Source: Flavobacterium oncorhynchi (GTDB lineage: Bacteria; Bacteroidota; Bacteroidia; Flavobacteriales; Flavobacteriaceae). From it: DNA of 64,000 nucleotides. Both the position numbers and the translations under genes were made by a program. The notes beneath the pieces are model-generated. The model searched no databases, had not been told where the DNA came from, and saw only the letters and a list, made by a program, of their open reading frames with translations. Numbering within the stretch: position 1 is the first letter of the stretch; every line of letters begins with the position of its first letter. This document shows, piece by piece, positions 44,561-53,443 of the stretch. The stretch covers positions 90,565 to 154,564 of the forward strand of contig NZ_MUHA01000013.1 of the NCBI RefSeq assembly GCF_002217355.1. The letters are read 5' to 3'.

Positions 44561-44596
44561 AAACTGTATTGCTTAATTGAAATACAGTTTTTTTTT
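44561..44596 (+). terminator. Terminator of tRNA-Ala
   Basis: Stem AAACTGTATT / AATACAGTTT followed by nine T, starting a few bases after the tRNA end. Confidence 0.9.
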
Positions 44597-44642
44597 ATGA
44601 TTTATTTTAAACACAATCAACTTTAAACCAACACAAAACCCC

Positions 44643-45437
44643 ATGAAAAAAAGCATTCTGATCGCATTACTTACTCTAGCTGGCGCAAGCTCTTTTGCAC
44701 AAGAGTTCAAAGTTAAAAAAGGTGAAGTTTTACTAGATGGTAAACCTATTGCTAAAATGTCAGCTAAAGTACTTCGTCAATATGAAATTTCAAATCTAGA
44801 CGGAACAAATACAATTACAGCATACATGAGAGTCTGTGAAAATCCTGCACCTGGAAAAGCTTATATTGAAATTGCTAATGAAGAAAAGAAAGCAAACGAT
44901 CTTGATTTTGCAAAATATTCACCTTTCAACGTTGACCGAAGCATTATTCAAACCTTGTTTGCAAAAGGTATGATTACAGAAAACGGAATTCAATTAGAAC
45001 AAGTAAACACATTTGTAAATGGCGAACCAACTGGTTTAGGCGAAAAATACGGATGTAAACAACAAAGTGCAGAAAAAGCAATAACAGACGCATTGGCCTT
45101 AACAATTGATGATAGCGGAAATGTTTTTAGTAAAAAAGAAAAAATAGGTTACATCAGAATGATTACAAACAATGGAACTACCAGCGGTGCAGTTGAAAAA
45201 TACGAAGTAACGAATTTAGATAACAAAGTAATCGGAACTTGGTATGGTAAATTTGGAATGGTTCAAGGCTATGGTAAAGCTTTAAATCAAGAAATTTATA
45301 CTTACGATGGTAAAGTTTTTAAAGTAGAATTTAATAACGGAGGAAATTTTATTGGTTATAAAATGAGCCAAGATGTTACTGCTATGAACATTATAAAAAA
45401 ATTAACTGGTAATGGATATTCTTTAGGTCACAAATAA
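44643..45437 (+). CDS. Hypothetical secreted protein
   Basis: 264 residues with signal peptide MKKSILIALLTLAGASSFAQ. No family recognised. The mature part is beta-rich with repeated short strands (EFKVKKGEVLLDGKPIAKMSAK, TNGTTSGAVEKYEVTN, KVFKVEFNNGGNFIG). It has two Cys, no metal motif and no lipobox. Alone, with a perfect terminator. Confidence 0.75.
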   Translation: MKKSILIALLTLAGASSFAQEFKVKKGEVLLDGKPIAKMSAKVLRQYEISNLDGTNTITAYMRVCENPAPGKAYIEIANEEKKANDLDFAKYSPFNVDRSIIQTLFAKGMITENGIQLEQVNTFVNGEPTGLGEKYGCKQQSAEKAITDALALTIDDSGNVFSKKEKIGYIRMITNNGTTSGAVEKYEVTNLDNKVIGTWYGKFGMVQGYGKALNQEIYTYDGKVFKVEFNNGGNFIGYKMSQDVTAMNIIKKLTGNGYSLGHK

Positions 45438-45457
45438 ACCTAACAGTACAATACTAA

Positions 45458-45494
45458 AAAAGAGTTCTTGAATTAAATAATCAAGAACTCTTTT
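45458..45494. terminator. Bidirectional terminator
   Basis: Perfect 13-bp stem AAAGAGTTCTTGA / TCAAGAACTCTTT with T-run on both sides. Shared by the secreted protein gene (+) and the small membrane gene (-). Confidence 0.92.
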
Positions 45495-45509
45495 GTTTTT
45501 ACCCGCTTC

Positions 45510-45686
45510 TTATTTCTCATTTGCCGAATCATCGGCATCTATTCTATTTTTTACAGCTTTTTTGAAATCATTATTCAATAAATCTGTTAGTTTCTTTTTC
45601 TCTTTTTGATTTTTTCTGATTGTAAGTACAACTAGAATAACTACTAGTACTGCAACAACCGCCATTACAACCCAATTAATTTCCAT
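45510..45686 (-). CDS. Small membrane protein with charged tail
   Basis: 58 residues, MEINWVVMAVVAVLVVILVV membrane helix, then a long charged cytosolic tail (RKNQKEKKKLTDLLNNDFKK and an acidic end). The start is ATG at 45686. Ends at a bidirectional terminator. Shorter than common gene-calling limits. No family recognised; the layout (one helix then basic-acidic tail) is common in small regulatory membrane proteins. Confidence 0.65.
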   Translation of the reverse strand: MEINWVVMAVVAVLVVILVVLTIRKNQKEKKKLTDLLNNDFKKAVKNRIDADDSANEK

Positions 45687-45888
45687 AGCTTTAATTTTTA
45701 ATTAAAAGTAAGAAACTATAACTAAATACTGTATTATCAAAAAGTTAAGTATTATATTCTACAAAAACTTATTTTGACAGAATTATACCTTTTGAAAGAC
45801 ATCTCACTAAATGATATGATTACTTTTGTATATCAAGAATCTTAAAAAAGTGAATGTTTATAAAATTTCAAAACACAAATCTTTTAAA

Positions 45889-46368
45889 ATGAATCAAAAT
45901 TTAAAGTCTAAAATGCTTTTATTCTTAAAAAAACTCATTACAATTGCGTTCTTACTTTTCGTTTTCACTTTCGTAGAAATATATTGGTCAATGCAAAGTC
46001 TTTCTGAACGAATATCCAACGGAAATCCAGACAGTCATTTTTTTGATGATGCTTATTTAATATCTGTATTTACAACCGTTTTTCTGATAATTATTTTTAT
46101 GTTCCTTGCATTCATAAAAAAAATACACCTAAAAATAACAGCCCAATTACTGATTATAATTTCAACATGGTTTTTCTGGAATTACAGCATTTTTGTTGAT
46201 CGTGAATCTTCATGGAGTACTTATCTTTTTAAAGAAGAATTAATGTATACTCTTACCTTGTCCTTTTTTCCTATTTTGGTTCTATCAATTGTTATGGTAT
46301 TTATCTTAAATTATATCTCAAAAAATAGGAGCATAACAAATGAAAAAATAAAGACTATAAACATTTAA
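45889..46368 (+). CDS. Hypothetical membrane protein
   Basis: 159 residues from ATG at 45889 (open frame to TTG 45826). Four helices: TIAFLLFVFTFVEIYW, LISVFTTVFLIIIFMFLAFI, ITAQLLIIISTWFFWNYSIF and YTLTLSFFPILVLSIVMVFILNY. No known family. Confidence 0.65.
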   Translation: MNQNLKSKMLLFLKKLITIAFLLFVFTFVEIYWSMQSLSERISNGNPDSHFFDDAYLISVFTTVFLIIIFMFLAFIKKIHLKITAQLLIIISTWFFWNYSIFVDRESSWSTYLFKEELMYTLTLSFFPILVLSIVMVFILNYISKNRSITNEKIKTINI

Positions 46369-46427
46369 AACTTCTACCAACATTTTTTTTAGCTCGTTTT
46401 TACAATTTTACTTAAAAAACTATCAAT

Positions 46428-46859
46428 ATGCGTAACTTAAAATTTTTACTTCTCGGATTTTTGCTAATGTTTTCTTTTAAAGGCATTTGCCAAGATAAAA
46501 TTTCACAACAGATACTAGAACGTTTAAAAGCACAGCAAACCTGCTGGAATAATGGTGATCTCGAAGCTTACCTTGACTTTTATGCTCCCGTAGATTCAGT
46601 TCGTATGATTTACAGCGGCGGCGTGGTATATGGAAAAAACAATATCACAGATTTTTTCAAAAAATATTGGCCAAAAGAAAGAATGGGAAAATTGACCATG
46701 ACCGATTTTGTTATTGAACCTCTTTCAAAAAAAGATGCTTTTGTAAGCGCAAAATTTAGTGTCGAAGCTCCGAATGGCAAAAACAGTTCTGGACAATTTT
46801 CAGGAATAATGCGAAAAATAAACGGTGTTTGGTATTTGTATGTTGATCATTCGGGATAA
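46428..46859 (+). CDS. Secreted SnoaL-like/DUF4440 family protein
   Basis: 143 residues with signal peptide MRNLKFLLLGFLLMFSFKGICQ, then an NTF2-like fold: QQTCWNNGDLEAYLDFYAPVDSV, YSGGVVYGKNNITDFFKKYW, and GVWYLYVDHSG at the end. The same fold is present in the gene at 48951. Likely a binding domain or small enzyme; ligand unknown. Confidence 0.8.
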   Translation: MRNLKFLLLGFLLMFSFKGICQDKISQQILERLKAQQTCWNNGDLEAYLDFYAPVDSVRMIYSGGVVYGKNNITDFFKKYWPKERMGKLTMTDFVIEPLSKKDAFVSAKFSVEAPNGKNSSGQFSGIMRKINGVWYLYVDHSG

Positions 46860-46984
46860 ATAAATCAACGTAAAAGAATATAACTTATTCCTAAAAATTA
46901 GAATTTGACTACGTTATAAGTTTCTATTTGAAATTAAAATAAAGTACTTTCGTACACATCGAAACTCAAAATCATATTTAAACA

Positions 46985-48013
46985 ATGACAACAAGATTGT
47001 TCTTTTTATCAAGCGCTTTTTTAATTTTACTATCTGCCTGTAACAAAAAAGAAAACACTACAAGTACACTTCCTAAAGCAACAGAACAGACGGCAGCTGA
47101 AACCGATACTCCTCAAACTGAAGAAACTTCAAAAAAAGAAAGCATTTATCTATTTAACCTTATGCAAAAAGACAGCAGCGATGTTGCTTTTGTTTCTCTT
47201 TCGGATATTTATCCTATTGACAACGAAAAAGATACTCTGACTTTACCCAACCTTGAAAAAATGGCAGATGCCGATGCCCAATATTTCACCTTTGCCAAAA
47301 ACTACAGAAAAAGATTTTTATCTAAAACCAATATTTCTGAAACCGATTCATTGTTTGTTTACGATTATGCCAAAAACAAACTTGTCTCTTTTTTAGTAAA
47401 AAATCTAAAAACTGCTGCGATGCTAAATGTATATTCTATTGGAGATGCCGGACCGTATCGTAATTATGATTATATGATTGGTTTCGAAATCAACAAAAAA
47501 CATTTAAACGGATTCAGCGAGTATTACAGAGATGCTTTGGTATATATAGGTAAAGAAAATCCGTTTTCGAAAGAACGCTTGAAGCCAATTTCGTGGAAAA
47601 AAATGGCAAAAAAAGACTACCCGTCTAAAGCACTGAAAAATAACGACCGTGCTTTGCTGAAGAGTACAATAATGGGCAATACTTATTTTTACAAAACTGA
47701 CAGCTATGAGTATTTTTTACAAGAATATCTAGACAGCAATAAAATAATTTATGGCAGACGTTTGTTAGTCGTTGATTCAAAAACCAAAGAAGTTATAATC
47801 GAAAAACTTTTCAGCCAAAGCGAAGGCACATCACCTGCTCCGCTAAATTATGAAAATGGAGAAGATTCTATTGAGCAATGGACTGGTAAACTTTTTAAAA
47901 ACAAACCTGAAGTTGTTTTTGGTTTCGAGTATCTTTCTTTTGGCTGTCCAAGTATTTCTATAATCGACAAATCAAATGAAGAAATAAATATTCAATGCGA
48001 TAATCGTCATTAA
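46985..48013 (+). CDS. Hypothetical lipoprotein
   Basis: 342 residues with lipoprotein signal LLSAC (Cys19) and a Thr/Glu-rich linker. No family recognised. The folded part begins about residue 50 (IYLFNLMQKDSSDVAFVSLSDIYPI) and ends CPSISIIDKSNEEINIQCD. No enzyme motif is visible. Confidence 0.75.
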   Translation: MTTRLFFLSSAFLILLSACNKKENTTSTLPKATEQTAAETDTPQTEETSKKESIYLFNLMQKDSSDVAFVSLSDIYPIDNEKDTLTLPNLEKMADADAQYFTFAKNYRKRFLSKTNISETDSLFVYDYAKNKLVSFLVKNLKTAAMLNVYSIGDAGPYRNYDYMIGFEINKKHLNGFSEYYRDALVYIGKENPFSKERLKPISWKKMAKKDYPSKALKNNDRALLKSTIMGNTYFYKTDSYEYFLQEYLDSNKIIYGRRLLVVDSKTKEVIIEKLFSQSEGTSPAPLNYENGEDSIEQWTGKLFKNKPEVVFGFEYLSFGCPSISIIDKSNEEINIQCDNRH

Positions 48014-48130
48014 GATTTTTTCAAAAAATGTCCATCAAAAGAAAGATAGAAAAATTAATTTTCTTTGCTGATATGGATTATAATTTGTGTTATATCAAAG
48101 CTCAACACTAGAATGCAATGAGGAAAATCC

Positions 48131-48160
48131 TTTGACTTGTAAATATAAATCACATATTTG
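48131..48160 (+). promoter_or_regulatory. Promoter of the GNAT gene
   Basis: TTTG (48131-48134), 18 bases, CATATTTG (48153-48160), one mismatch from TAnnTTTG. A palindromic operator-like site follows (48170-48184). Confidence 0.45.
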
Positions 48161-48169
48161 TAAAGCTAA

Positions 48170-48184
48170 GACCTAATTTAGGTC
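48170..48184. promoter_or_regulatory. Operator-like palindrome GACCTAA-T-TTAGGTC
   Basis: Perfect 7-bp arms with one central base, between the promoter and the start codon of the GNAT gene at 48202. Position suits a repressor site, regulator unknown. Confidence 0.45.
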
Positions 48185-48201
48185 GTTCCAAAATAAAAAT
48201 C

Positions 48202-48669
48202 ATGTCAATAAATATAAGACCTTATAATGCTTCTGACAAAGAAGATATTTCAGATATATTCTTTTCTAATTGCCCAAAGTACTTCGACAAAAACGACCAT
48301 GCTTCTCTTTTAGATTTTTTAGATAACTATGCTGATAAAAACTTTAAAGTATTAATCTCAGATGACAAAATTATTGGCTGCGGTGGCTATTACATAAAAG
48401 ATTCTGATGAGTGTTTTGGAATATGCTGGGTCATGTTTAAACGTTATGTACTTGGTCATAGATTGTTTTTCAAAACAGCCGATATGTTTTTCAACCATTT
48501 AATGCAAAACATTGAAAGTGAAAATTTGAATTACGATATTGTAATTAATACAACACAAGTAATGGAGAAAAGTTTTAACAGATATGGTTTTAAAACCGAA
48601 AGTGTATCTAAAAATGGCTTTGGCGAAGGACTTGACCATTACAAAATGCGAAGAGGGATAGAACTCTAA
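48202..48669 (+). CDS. GNAT family N-acetyltransferase
   Basis: 155 residues with MSINIRPYNASDKEDISDIF (strand 1/helix 1) and KVLISDDKIIGCGGYYI. The acetyl-CoA loop is weak, and the end VMEKSFNRYGFKTESVSKNG matches GNAT strand 6/7. Substrate unknown. Confidence 0.8.
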   Translation: MSINIRPYNASDKEDISDIFFSNCPKYFDKNDHASLLDFLDNYADKNFKVLISDDKIIGCGGYYIKDSDECFGICWVMFKRYVLGHRLFFKTADMFFNHLMQNIESENLNYDIVINTTQVMEKSFNRYGFKTESVSKNGFGEGLDHYKMRRGIEL

Positions 48670-48884
48670 AAATGTACTTTTCAAGACCTATTCAAGCAGC
48701 GCTTTGACCGCTGTCCATTTATGCGAGGTATTTAAACTTCTTAGCATTACATCTTTATGAGCAAAAAAAATTACTTCAACAAAAACACTCCGCTCCCACA
48801 CGAATCCTTTCGTATGGTGATATGTTGGTAAGATTCTGGTTTACTTTATGAAAATTAATGTGCTGTAAATGAGTAGAAGTTATA

Positions 48885-48932
48885 AATAAATTGCGTACCA
48901 CACGAAAAGATTCGTGCGGTACGCAATTTATT
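48885..48932. terminator. Large hairpin between convergent genes
   Basis: Stem AATAAATTGCGTACC...CACGAA / TTCGTG...GGTACGCAATTTATT with one mismatch and loop AAGA. It terminates the - strand gene at 48951 and sits just past the GNAT gene. Confidence 0.85.
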
Positions 48933-48950
48933 CTAAGACAATTCAATTCA

Positions 48951-49442
48951 TTATTTTGATTTATTAAACATATAACGGGCAATCTTCCATTTTTCATTTT
49001 CTTTTACCAGCACAAATACCTCTCTGTTTTCCTCTGGAACAGTTTGTCCGTTGGCATGAATTAATGTTGTACCTTTTGAATTGGTTATTGCATAAGCATT
49101 TTTTCCGCTTACCTCTATTTCTTCAATAAAAAACTCAATATTCAATTGTATCGCTTTAAACACAAACTCATACGAATTTTTCAATTGCTGCTGGCCTTTT
49201 GCTGTTGGGGCATTTGCGGGCATAAATACACCGTCTTGTGTATATAATGACATAACGGTTGATACATTTGATGAGTTTAAGGCATCTCGATAAGAAAAAA
49301 GCAATTTTTCTATAGCTGTTTTGTCTGTTGTTGTATTCATTTCTACTTGTTTTAAATTGTTTGTTACTGATTTATTTTGTGCTTGATTTTTCCAACTTGC
49401 CATCATTAACAGCAAAAAAATTGGCAGCGCTATTTTTTTCAT
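48951..49442 (-). CDS. Secreted SgcJ/EcaC-type (DUF4440, SnoaL-like) protein
   Basis: 163 residues with signal peptide MKKIALPIFLLLMMASWKNQAQ, then the SgcJ/EcaC NTF2-like pattern AIEKLLFSYRDALNSSNVSTVMSLYTQDGVFMPANAPTAKGQQQLKNSYEF and REVFVLVKENEKWKIARYMFN. The crp-like gene is upstream on the same strand. Confidence 0.82.
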   Translation of the reverse strand: MKKIALPIFLLLMMASWKNQAQNKSVTNNLKQVEMNTTTDKTAIEKLLFSYRDALNSSNVSTVMSLYTQDGVFMPANAPTAKGQQQLKNSYEFVFKAIQLNIEFFIEEIEVSGKNAYAITNSKGTTLIHANGQTVPEENREVFVLVKENEKWKIARYMFNKSK

Positions 49443-49540
49443 TTTATAATGTTTTAATTACATTACAAAGTTGAAACAAACAAAAGTGTAGTACTTATAA
49501 ACAAGTTTAAGAAATACCCTTAAACTATATTAAGAGTAAA

Positions 49541-50122
49541 TTATTTTTTAGAAGCATTTTTACGGATTTTGCTCAAAAATTCGGGTGTTATACCAAGATA
49601 CGAAGCTATTTGAGTATTAGGAAGCCTGTTGGAAAGTTTAGGATACTGGGTCAAAAATGTTTGATATCGCTCTTCGGCTGTAGAACTAATATTTTGCAGC
49701 ACTCTATTTTCAAGTTCAATGAATTTGTTTTCAATAATAACTCTGAAATTTCGATCAAATTTTGGAAAATAAGTATAGAGATATAAAAGGTTTGTTTTTT
49801 CTATCTGCAGTACAACCGATGGCTCCATAGCTTCAATGTAAAGACGACTCGGCTGTTCAGAATGAAAACTACCAATATTAGTAATCCACTCATTTTCTAA
49901 AGCAAACTGGATGTTATGTTCTGTACCGCTTTGATCGACAGCATACATTTTAAAGAGCCCGGAAATGACAAAAGTGTAGTGTTTACAAACATCATTTTCC
50001 TGAAGGATAAATTGTCTTCGTTTGATATTTTTTTCGACAATACGATTACTCAGCTCTTGCTTTTCCGTACTGTCAAGAGGAAGATAATGATTAAAATGTG
50101 ATATGAGTTTATTTATATTCAC
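49541..50122 (-). CDS. Crp/Fnr-like cyclic-nucleotide-binding regulator
   Basis: 193 residues. A cNMP-binding beta-roll (RRQFILQENDVCKHYTFVISGLFKMYAVDQSG; QFALENEWITNIGSF) and a C-terminal helix-turn-helix LPNTQIASYLGITPEFLSKIRKN. The start is GTG at 50122; no ATG gives the family N-terminus. No Fe-S Cys cluster, so not an Fnr. It lies 98 bp before the SgcJ-like gene on the same strand and probably controls it or itself. Confidence 0.88.
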   Translation of the reverse strand: MNINKLISHFNHYLPLDSTEKQELSNRIVEKNIKRRQFILQENDVCKHYTFVISGLFKMYAVDQSGTEHNIQFALENEWITNIGSFHSEQPSRLYIEAMEPSVVLQIEKTNLLYLYTYFPKFDRNFRVIIENKFIELENRVLQNISSTAEERYQTFLTQYPKLSNRLPNTQIASYLGITPEFLSKIRKNASKK

Positions 50123-50334
50123 TGTGTCTTTTAAAAATTAAAAATCATTACAACTGAAGCTATCCCCACTTTGTGTTTTATCAAACTTTCACAAAAGCTA
50201 ATATAGAAATAATTTACAGCCGCTAATAAATTATTTTATAATGATCTATCAAATAAGATTAATTTTTCTAATAACCCACACGCAATATAACTATAACCTT
50301 AAAAACTTTGTGTCTCGACATCTTCGAACAGAAA

Positions 50335-51291
50335 CTATCGTAACAAAAACCCCATTCTAATCGAACCATAAAAATATCCTCTATTGGTATCATTAACATC
50401 GCCTTCTAATTCACGACCTCGATAAATAAATGAATACGACATATTGAAATTATTATGGCGGTATTTCAACCCAAATTCGGCATTGAAGCGAAGCGGTACC
50501 AAATCGAAAGTTATAGGACTTGTATCATTAAACATACTGCCTTCGATTGTGGCATCATAAAACTGATAATTGACACTTGGCATAGCGTAAAAATAAAACT
50601 CCCTAATATTGGGCTGTGCATTTGCACTTACCGAAGCATCATGCATATTTGAATCGTAAAGCGGAAGCAGTTTTTTAAAACCAATTCTAGTCATAAAACC
50701 TGTTGAAACACCTGTAAAAATAGTTCCTAAATTGGCATCGGACTGCCAATGAAGATCTGCAAAATCATTATGTTTTGATGGAAATAGTTTCTTTGAATAC
50801 ATTACATGAGCCTGTACTGCAAAAGCATTATGAAGCTGATTTTCCCAGCCATACACTTTTTTATATCCAATAATTTTATGAAATCCTTCCTGAGTTTCTC
50901 TGCCTAAAGCATTTGGCCCCATAAAACCCAGCTGAAAATCAGTCTTTAAAACGGACTCGCTTTGGTAAAAAAAACTTTTTCCTGCTTCGGCAAAAAGATA
51001 TGCCGTAAACGGACGGTCATTTACATTAACTGCCTCTTTGTTTATAAATCTCGGATTATAAATATATTGTCCGATTCTAAATTCAGTAATTTTTTTGTTG
51101 ATTTTTTCATTGTCATTTTTAGACAGAAATCGATAAAAAAGCTCTAAACCATTAGTATAATACATATCATTTTTTGATGATGTGTATAAATCGTTATCAG
51201 ATATGAAACCAATTTCTGTTTTTTTTTCTTGACCAAAAGTCAAAGCTGCCGTTAAAATGAGAAATGCAAAAATTATGTTTTTACTTCCCAT
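50335..51291 (-). CDS. lpxR: LpxR-family outer-membrane lipid A deacylase
   Basis: 318 residues from ATG at 51291, signal peptide MGSKNIIFAFLILTAALTFGQ. A 12-strand barrel of the DUF2219/LpxR family: EIGFISDNDLYTSSKNDMYYTNGLELFYRF (catalytic-side Asp/His region), GRETQEGFHKIIGYKKVYGWENQLHN, ending YFYGSIRMGFLLR. LpxR removes the 3'-acyloxyacyl chain of lipid A. It overlaps mtgA by 11 bp at the 5' end. Confidence 0.85.
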   Translation of the reverse strand: MGSKNIIFAFLILTAALTFGQEKKTEIGFISDNDLYTSSKNDMYYTNGLELFYRFLSKNDNEKINKKITEFRIGQYIYNPRFINKEAVNVNDRPFTAYLFAEAGKSFFYQSESVLKTDFQLGFMGPNALGRETQEGFHKIIGYKKVYGWENQLHNAFAVQAHVMYSKKLFPSKHNDFADLHWQSDANLGTIFTGVSTGFMTRIGFKKLLPLYDSNMHDASVSANAQPNIREFYFYAMPSVNYQFYDATIEGSMFNDTSPITFDLVPLRFNAEFGLKYRHNNFNMSYSFIYRGRELEGDVNDTNRGYFYGSIRMGFLLR

Positions 51292-52054
51292 TATAATTAA
51301 TTTTTCCAACGGCACGCATTTCGCGCACAATTCTTTCTTTTCTGCGGTTTATATAACTTGAAGAACCTGTAGCCTTAAATTTTCTTGGGTTTGGCAAAAT
51401 TGCGGCAATTCCGGCTGCCTGCATAGGCGTTAAACTTGAAGCATCGCGACGGTACCAATGTTCAGTTGCGGCGTAAGCACCATAAACCCCATCTCCCATT
51501 TCGATACTATTTAAGTATACTTCCATGATACGCTCTTTGCCCCAAATTAATTCGATTAAAACAGTAAAATAAGCTTCAAGTCCTTTACGGAAGTAGCTTT
51601 TTCCCTGCCATAAAAAAACATTTTTTGCAGTTTGCTGCGAAATTGTACTTCCCCCTCGAATTCGGCGTCCGCGTTCATTGCTTTTATAAGCCTTTTGAAG
51701 TGCCTTAAAATCAAAACCATTGTGGCTTAAAAAAGTTCCATCTTCGCTGGCGATAACCGCTTTTTGTAAATTCATTGAAATTTTTTCAATTGGCTCCCAA
51801 TCGTGATCAAAGTAAACTTCTTTTCCTGCCATTTTATTTTCGATTGCTCGAATGACCATTAAAGGTGTAAAAGGCACCGGCACATATTTAAAAAGCACAA
51901 CCGATGCAATCGAGATTCCAAAAAACCACAGACATAGTTTAATAAAAAACCATTTTACTTTTTCTCCAAAAGAACGATTTGTCTTCTTAGAAGCTGTTTT
52001 AGGTTTAGGTTTGCTTGCGGTTGTTTTTTTGGGTTCTGCTTTTTTGATTGCCAT
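51281..52054 (-). CDS. mtgA: Monofunctional peptidoglycan glycosyltransferase
   Basis: GT51 enzyme that polymerises lipid II. 257 residues: Lys-rich N-terminus, one membrane helix (FIKLCLWFFGISIASVVLF), then the catalytic ASEDGTFLSHNGFD (Glu104), GGSTISQQTAKNVFLW, KGLEAYFTVLIELIWGKERIMEVYLNSIEMG and GAYAATEHWYRRDASSLTPMQAAGIAAILPNP. It has no transpeptidase domain. Coupled both ways: it shares a base with the upstream oxidase stop and overlaps lpxR. Confidence 0.95.
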   Translation of the reverse strand: MAIKKAEPKKTTASKPKPKTASKKTNRSFGEKVKWFFIKLCLWFFGISIASVVLFKYVPVPFTPLMVIRAIENKMAGKEVYFDHDWEPIEKISMNLQKAVIASEDGTFLSHNGFDFKALQKAYKSNERGRRIRGGSTISQQTAKNVFLWQGKSYFRKGLEAYFTVLIELIWGKERIMEVYLNSIEMGDGVYGAYAATEHWYRRDASSLTPMQAAGIAAILPNPRKFKATGSSSYINRRKERIVREMRAVGKINYNGK

Positions 52055-53166
52055 TATATTAAATCTGCTAATTCTGTTCCTATTAAACTGCCTATCGCCA
52101 CTCCCATTCCTCCTAAACGCACTCCACAGAACACGTTTTCAGAAAGTTGAGCAACAACAGAACTTTTACTATTTCCGACTCCCATAATCCCACTCCAACG
52201 GTGTGCAATCTTGAAATCCTGATTCGGTAAAATTACATTTTTCAACAACTCCTCCAATTTATTTTGAATAATTTTCGTCTGCCCAAATTCCGTTGTCGTT
52301 TCACCTTCAAAATCGAGATTTCGACCTCCGCCTAACAAAATGCGATCGTCTATATTTCTGAAATAATAATAACCACGATCTAAATGAAACGTTCCTTTTA
52401 TGTCCAGATTTTTTATGGGTTCAGTAATTAAAACCTGTGCTCTCGCTGGCTTTACTTCTCCTTTTGTCAAAGAACCTGCAAAACCATTTGTAGCAAAAAG
52501 TACTTTACTAGATCTAAAACTAAAATCATTTAGAACAAGCTCAACATAATTTCCTGCATCAAAATACGAGGTTACTGTTTGCTGATTTAAAATTAAAATA
52601 CCAGCAGAAACAGCTTGTTTCAACAATTCCTGCATCATATTTCCAGTATCTATCTGTGCTTCAAATGGATTAAACACCAAATAATCCTGAGTATTTTCAA
52701 ATCCAAATCGATCCGTTTCTTTAGAAAAAACATCTGCTTTAAAAAGGGGTTTTAAAATTTCATTAATAAAAGGCATTTTCGAAATACATTCATTAAAACC
52801 AGTTTCATCTTCCTTCAAAAACAATTCATATCCGCCGTGAGGTTTAAAATCAATTGCAGAATCTCCTAATCTTTTTCGGAGTAATTGCAGTCCTTTCCAA
52901 CGTTTTTCGATCAAACCCACAACCTCTTCTTCTGAATTTGTTTTTAAGTCATCCATAATTTCCGAAAGACTTCCAAAACAAGCAAAACCCGCATTTTTTG
53001 TACTCGCACCTTGCGGCAGCATTCCTCTTTCTATAACTAGAATTTTTGAAGCAGGAAATCTTTCGCGTAAGCGCAAAGCAGCATGCAGACCAACGATTCC
53101 GCTGCCTACAATTGTGTAATCAATATTTGTAAACCAGTTCTTTAATTCCCAATAACTTAGTTCCAT
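52054..53166 (-). CDS. FAD-dependent oxidoreductase (DAO family)
   Basis: 370 residues with the dinucleotide-binding motif DYTIVGSGIVGLHAALRLRERFPASKILVIERG, the STKNAGFACFGS loop, and the end HRWSGIMGVGNSKSSVVAQLSENVFCGVRLGGMGVAIGSLIG typical of DadA/glycine-oxidase-like enzymes. Substrate is probably an amine or amino acid. It is first in the operon with mtgA and lpxR; the stop and next start share TAATG. Confidence 0.88.
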   Translation of the reverse strand: MELSYWELKNWFTNIDYTIVGSGIVGLHAALRLRERFPASKILVIERGMLPQGASTKNAGFACFGSLSEIMDDLKTNSEEEVVGLIEKRWKGLQLLRKRLGDSAIDFKPHGGYELFLKEDETGFNECISKMPFINEILKPLFKADVFSKETDRFGFENTQDYLVFNPFEAQIDTGNMMQELLKQAVSAGILILNQQTVTSYFDAGNYVELVLNDFSFRSSKVLFATNGFAGSLTKGEVKPARAQVLITEPIKNLDIKGTFHLDRGYYYFRNIDDRILLGGGRNLDFEGETTTEFGQTKIIQNKLEELLKNVILPNQDFKIAHRWSGIMGVGNSKSSVVAQLSENVFCGVRLGGMGVAIGSLIGTELADLI

Positions 53167-53200
53167 CTTCAGAGTTTTTATAAAAATAATGTTTTTTTAT

Positions 53201-53268
53201 TCGCCACGAATTCACGAATTATTTTTTTGTTAGTCTTTGAGAATAAAAAATTCGTGAATTCGTGGCGA
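53201..53268. repeat. Family A dispersed palindrome, copy 4
   Basis: Perfect 20-bp arms TCGCCACGAATTCACGAATT and its complement around a 28-bp centre. Upstream of the FAD oxidase gene. Confidence 0.85.
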
Positions 53269-53301
53269 AACCTCTTCAATTAGTTTTGAATTTTTCCTCA
53301 A

Positions 53302-53368
53302 TGTCAGGCTGAGCGAAGTCAAAGCCTCTTTTTAACACAAAAGCCCCTTGGCTTCGCTCAGGGTGACA
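53302..53368. repeat. Family B dispersed inverted repeat, copy 3
   Basis: Arms TGTCAGGCTGAGCGAAGTCAAAGC and GCTTCGCTCAGGGTGACA. Directly between the divergent FAD oxidase and S9 peptidase genes, so it sits in or near both promoter regions. Confidence 0.8.
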
Positions 53369-53443
53369 ATGGATGATAAACTTTAACAAATTTTGGAATT
53401 TTAAATTCGTATTTTTAGCCCCACAAAAAATAGAATTTTTATT

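Noticed and set aside
48028..48111. 27-codon + strand frame starting MSIKRKIEKL
   Set aside because: Too short and with no promoter of its own; the GNAT promoter lies after it.
48776..48997. 73-codon - strand frame over the hairpin near 48.9 kb
   Set aside because: It runs through the terminator and into the SgcJ-like gene in another frame; no conserved pattern.
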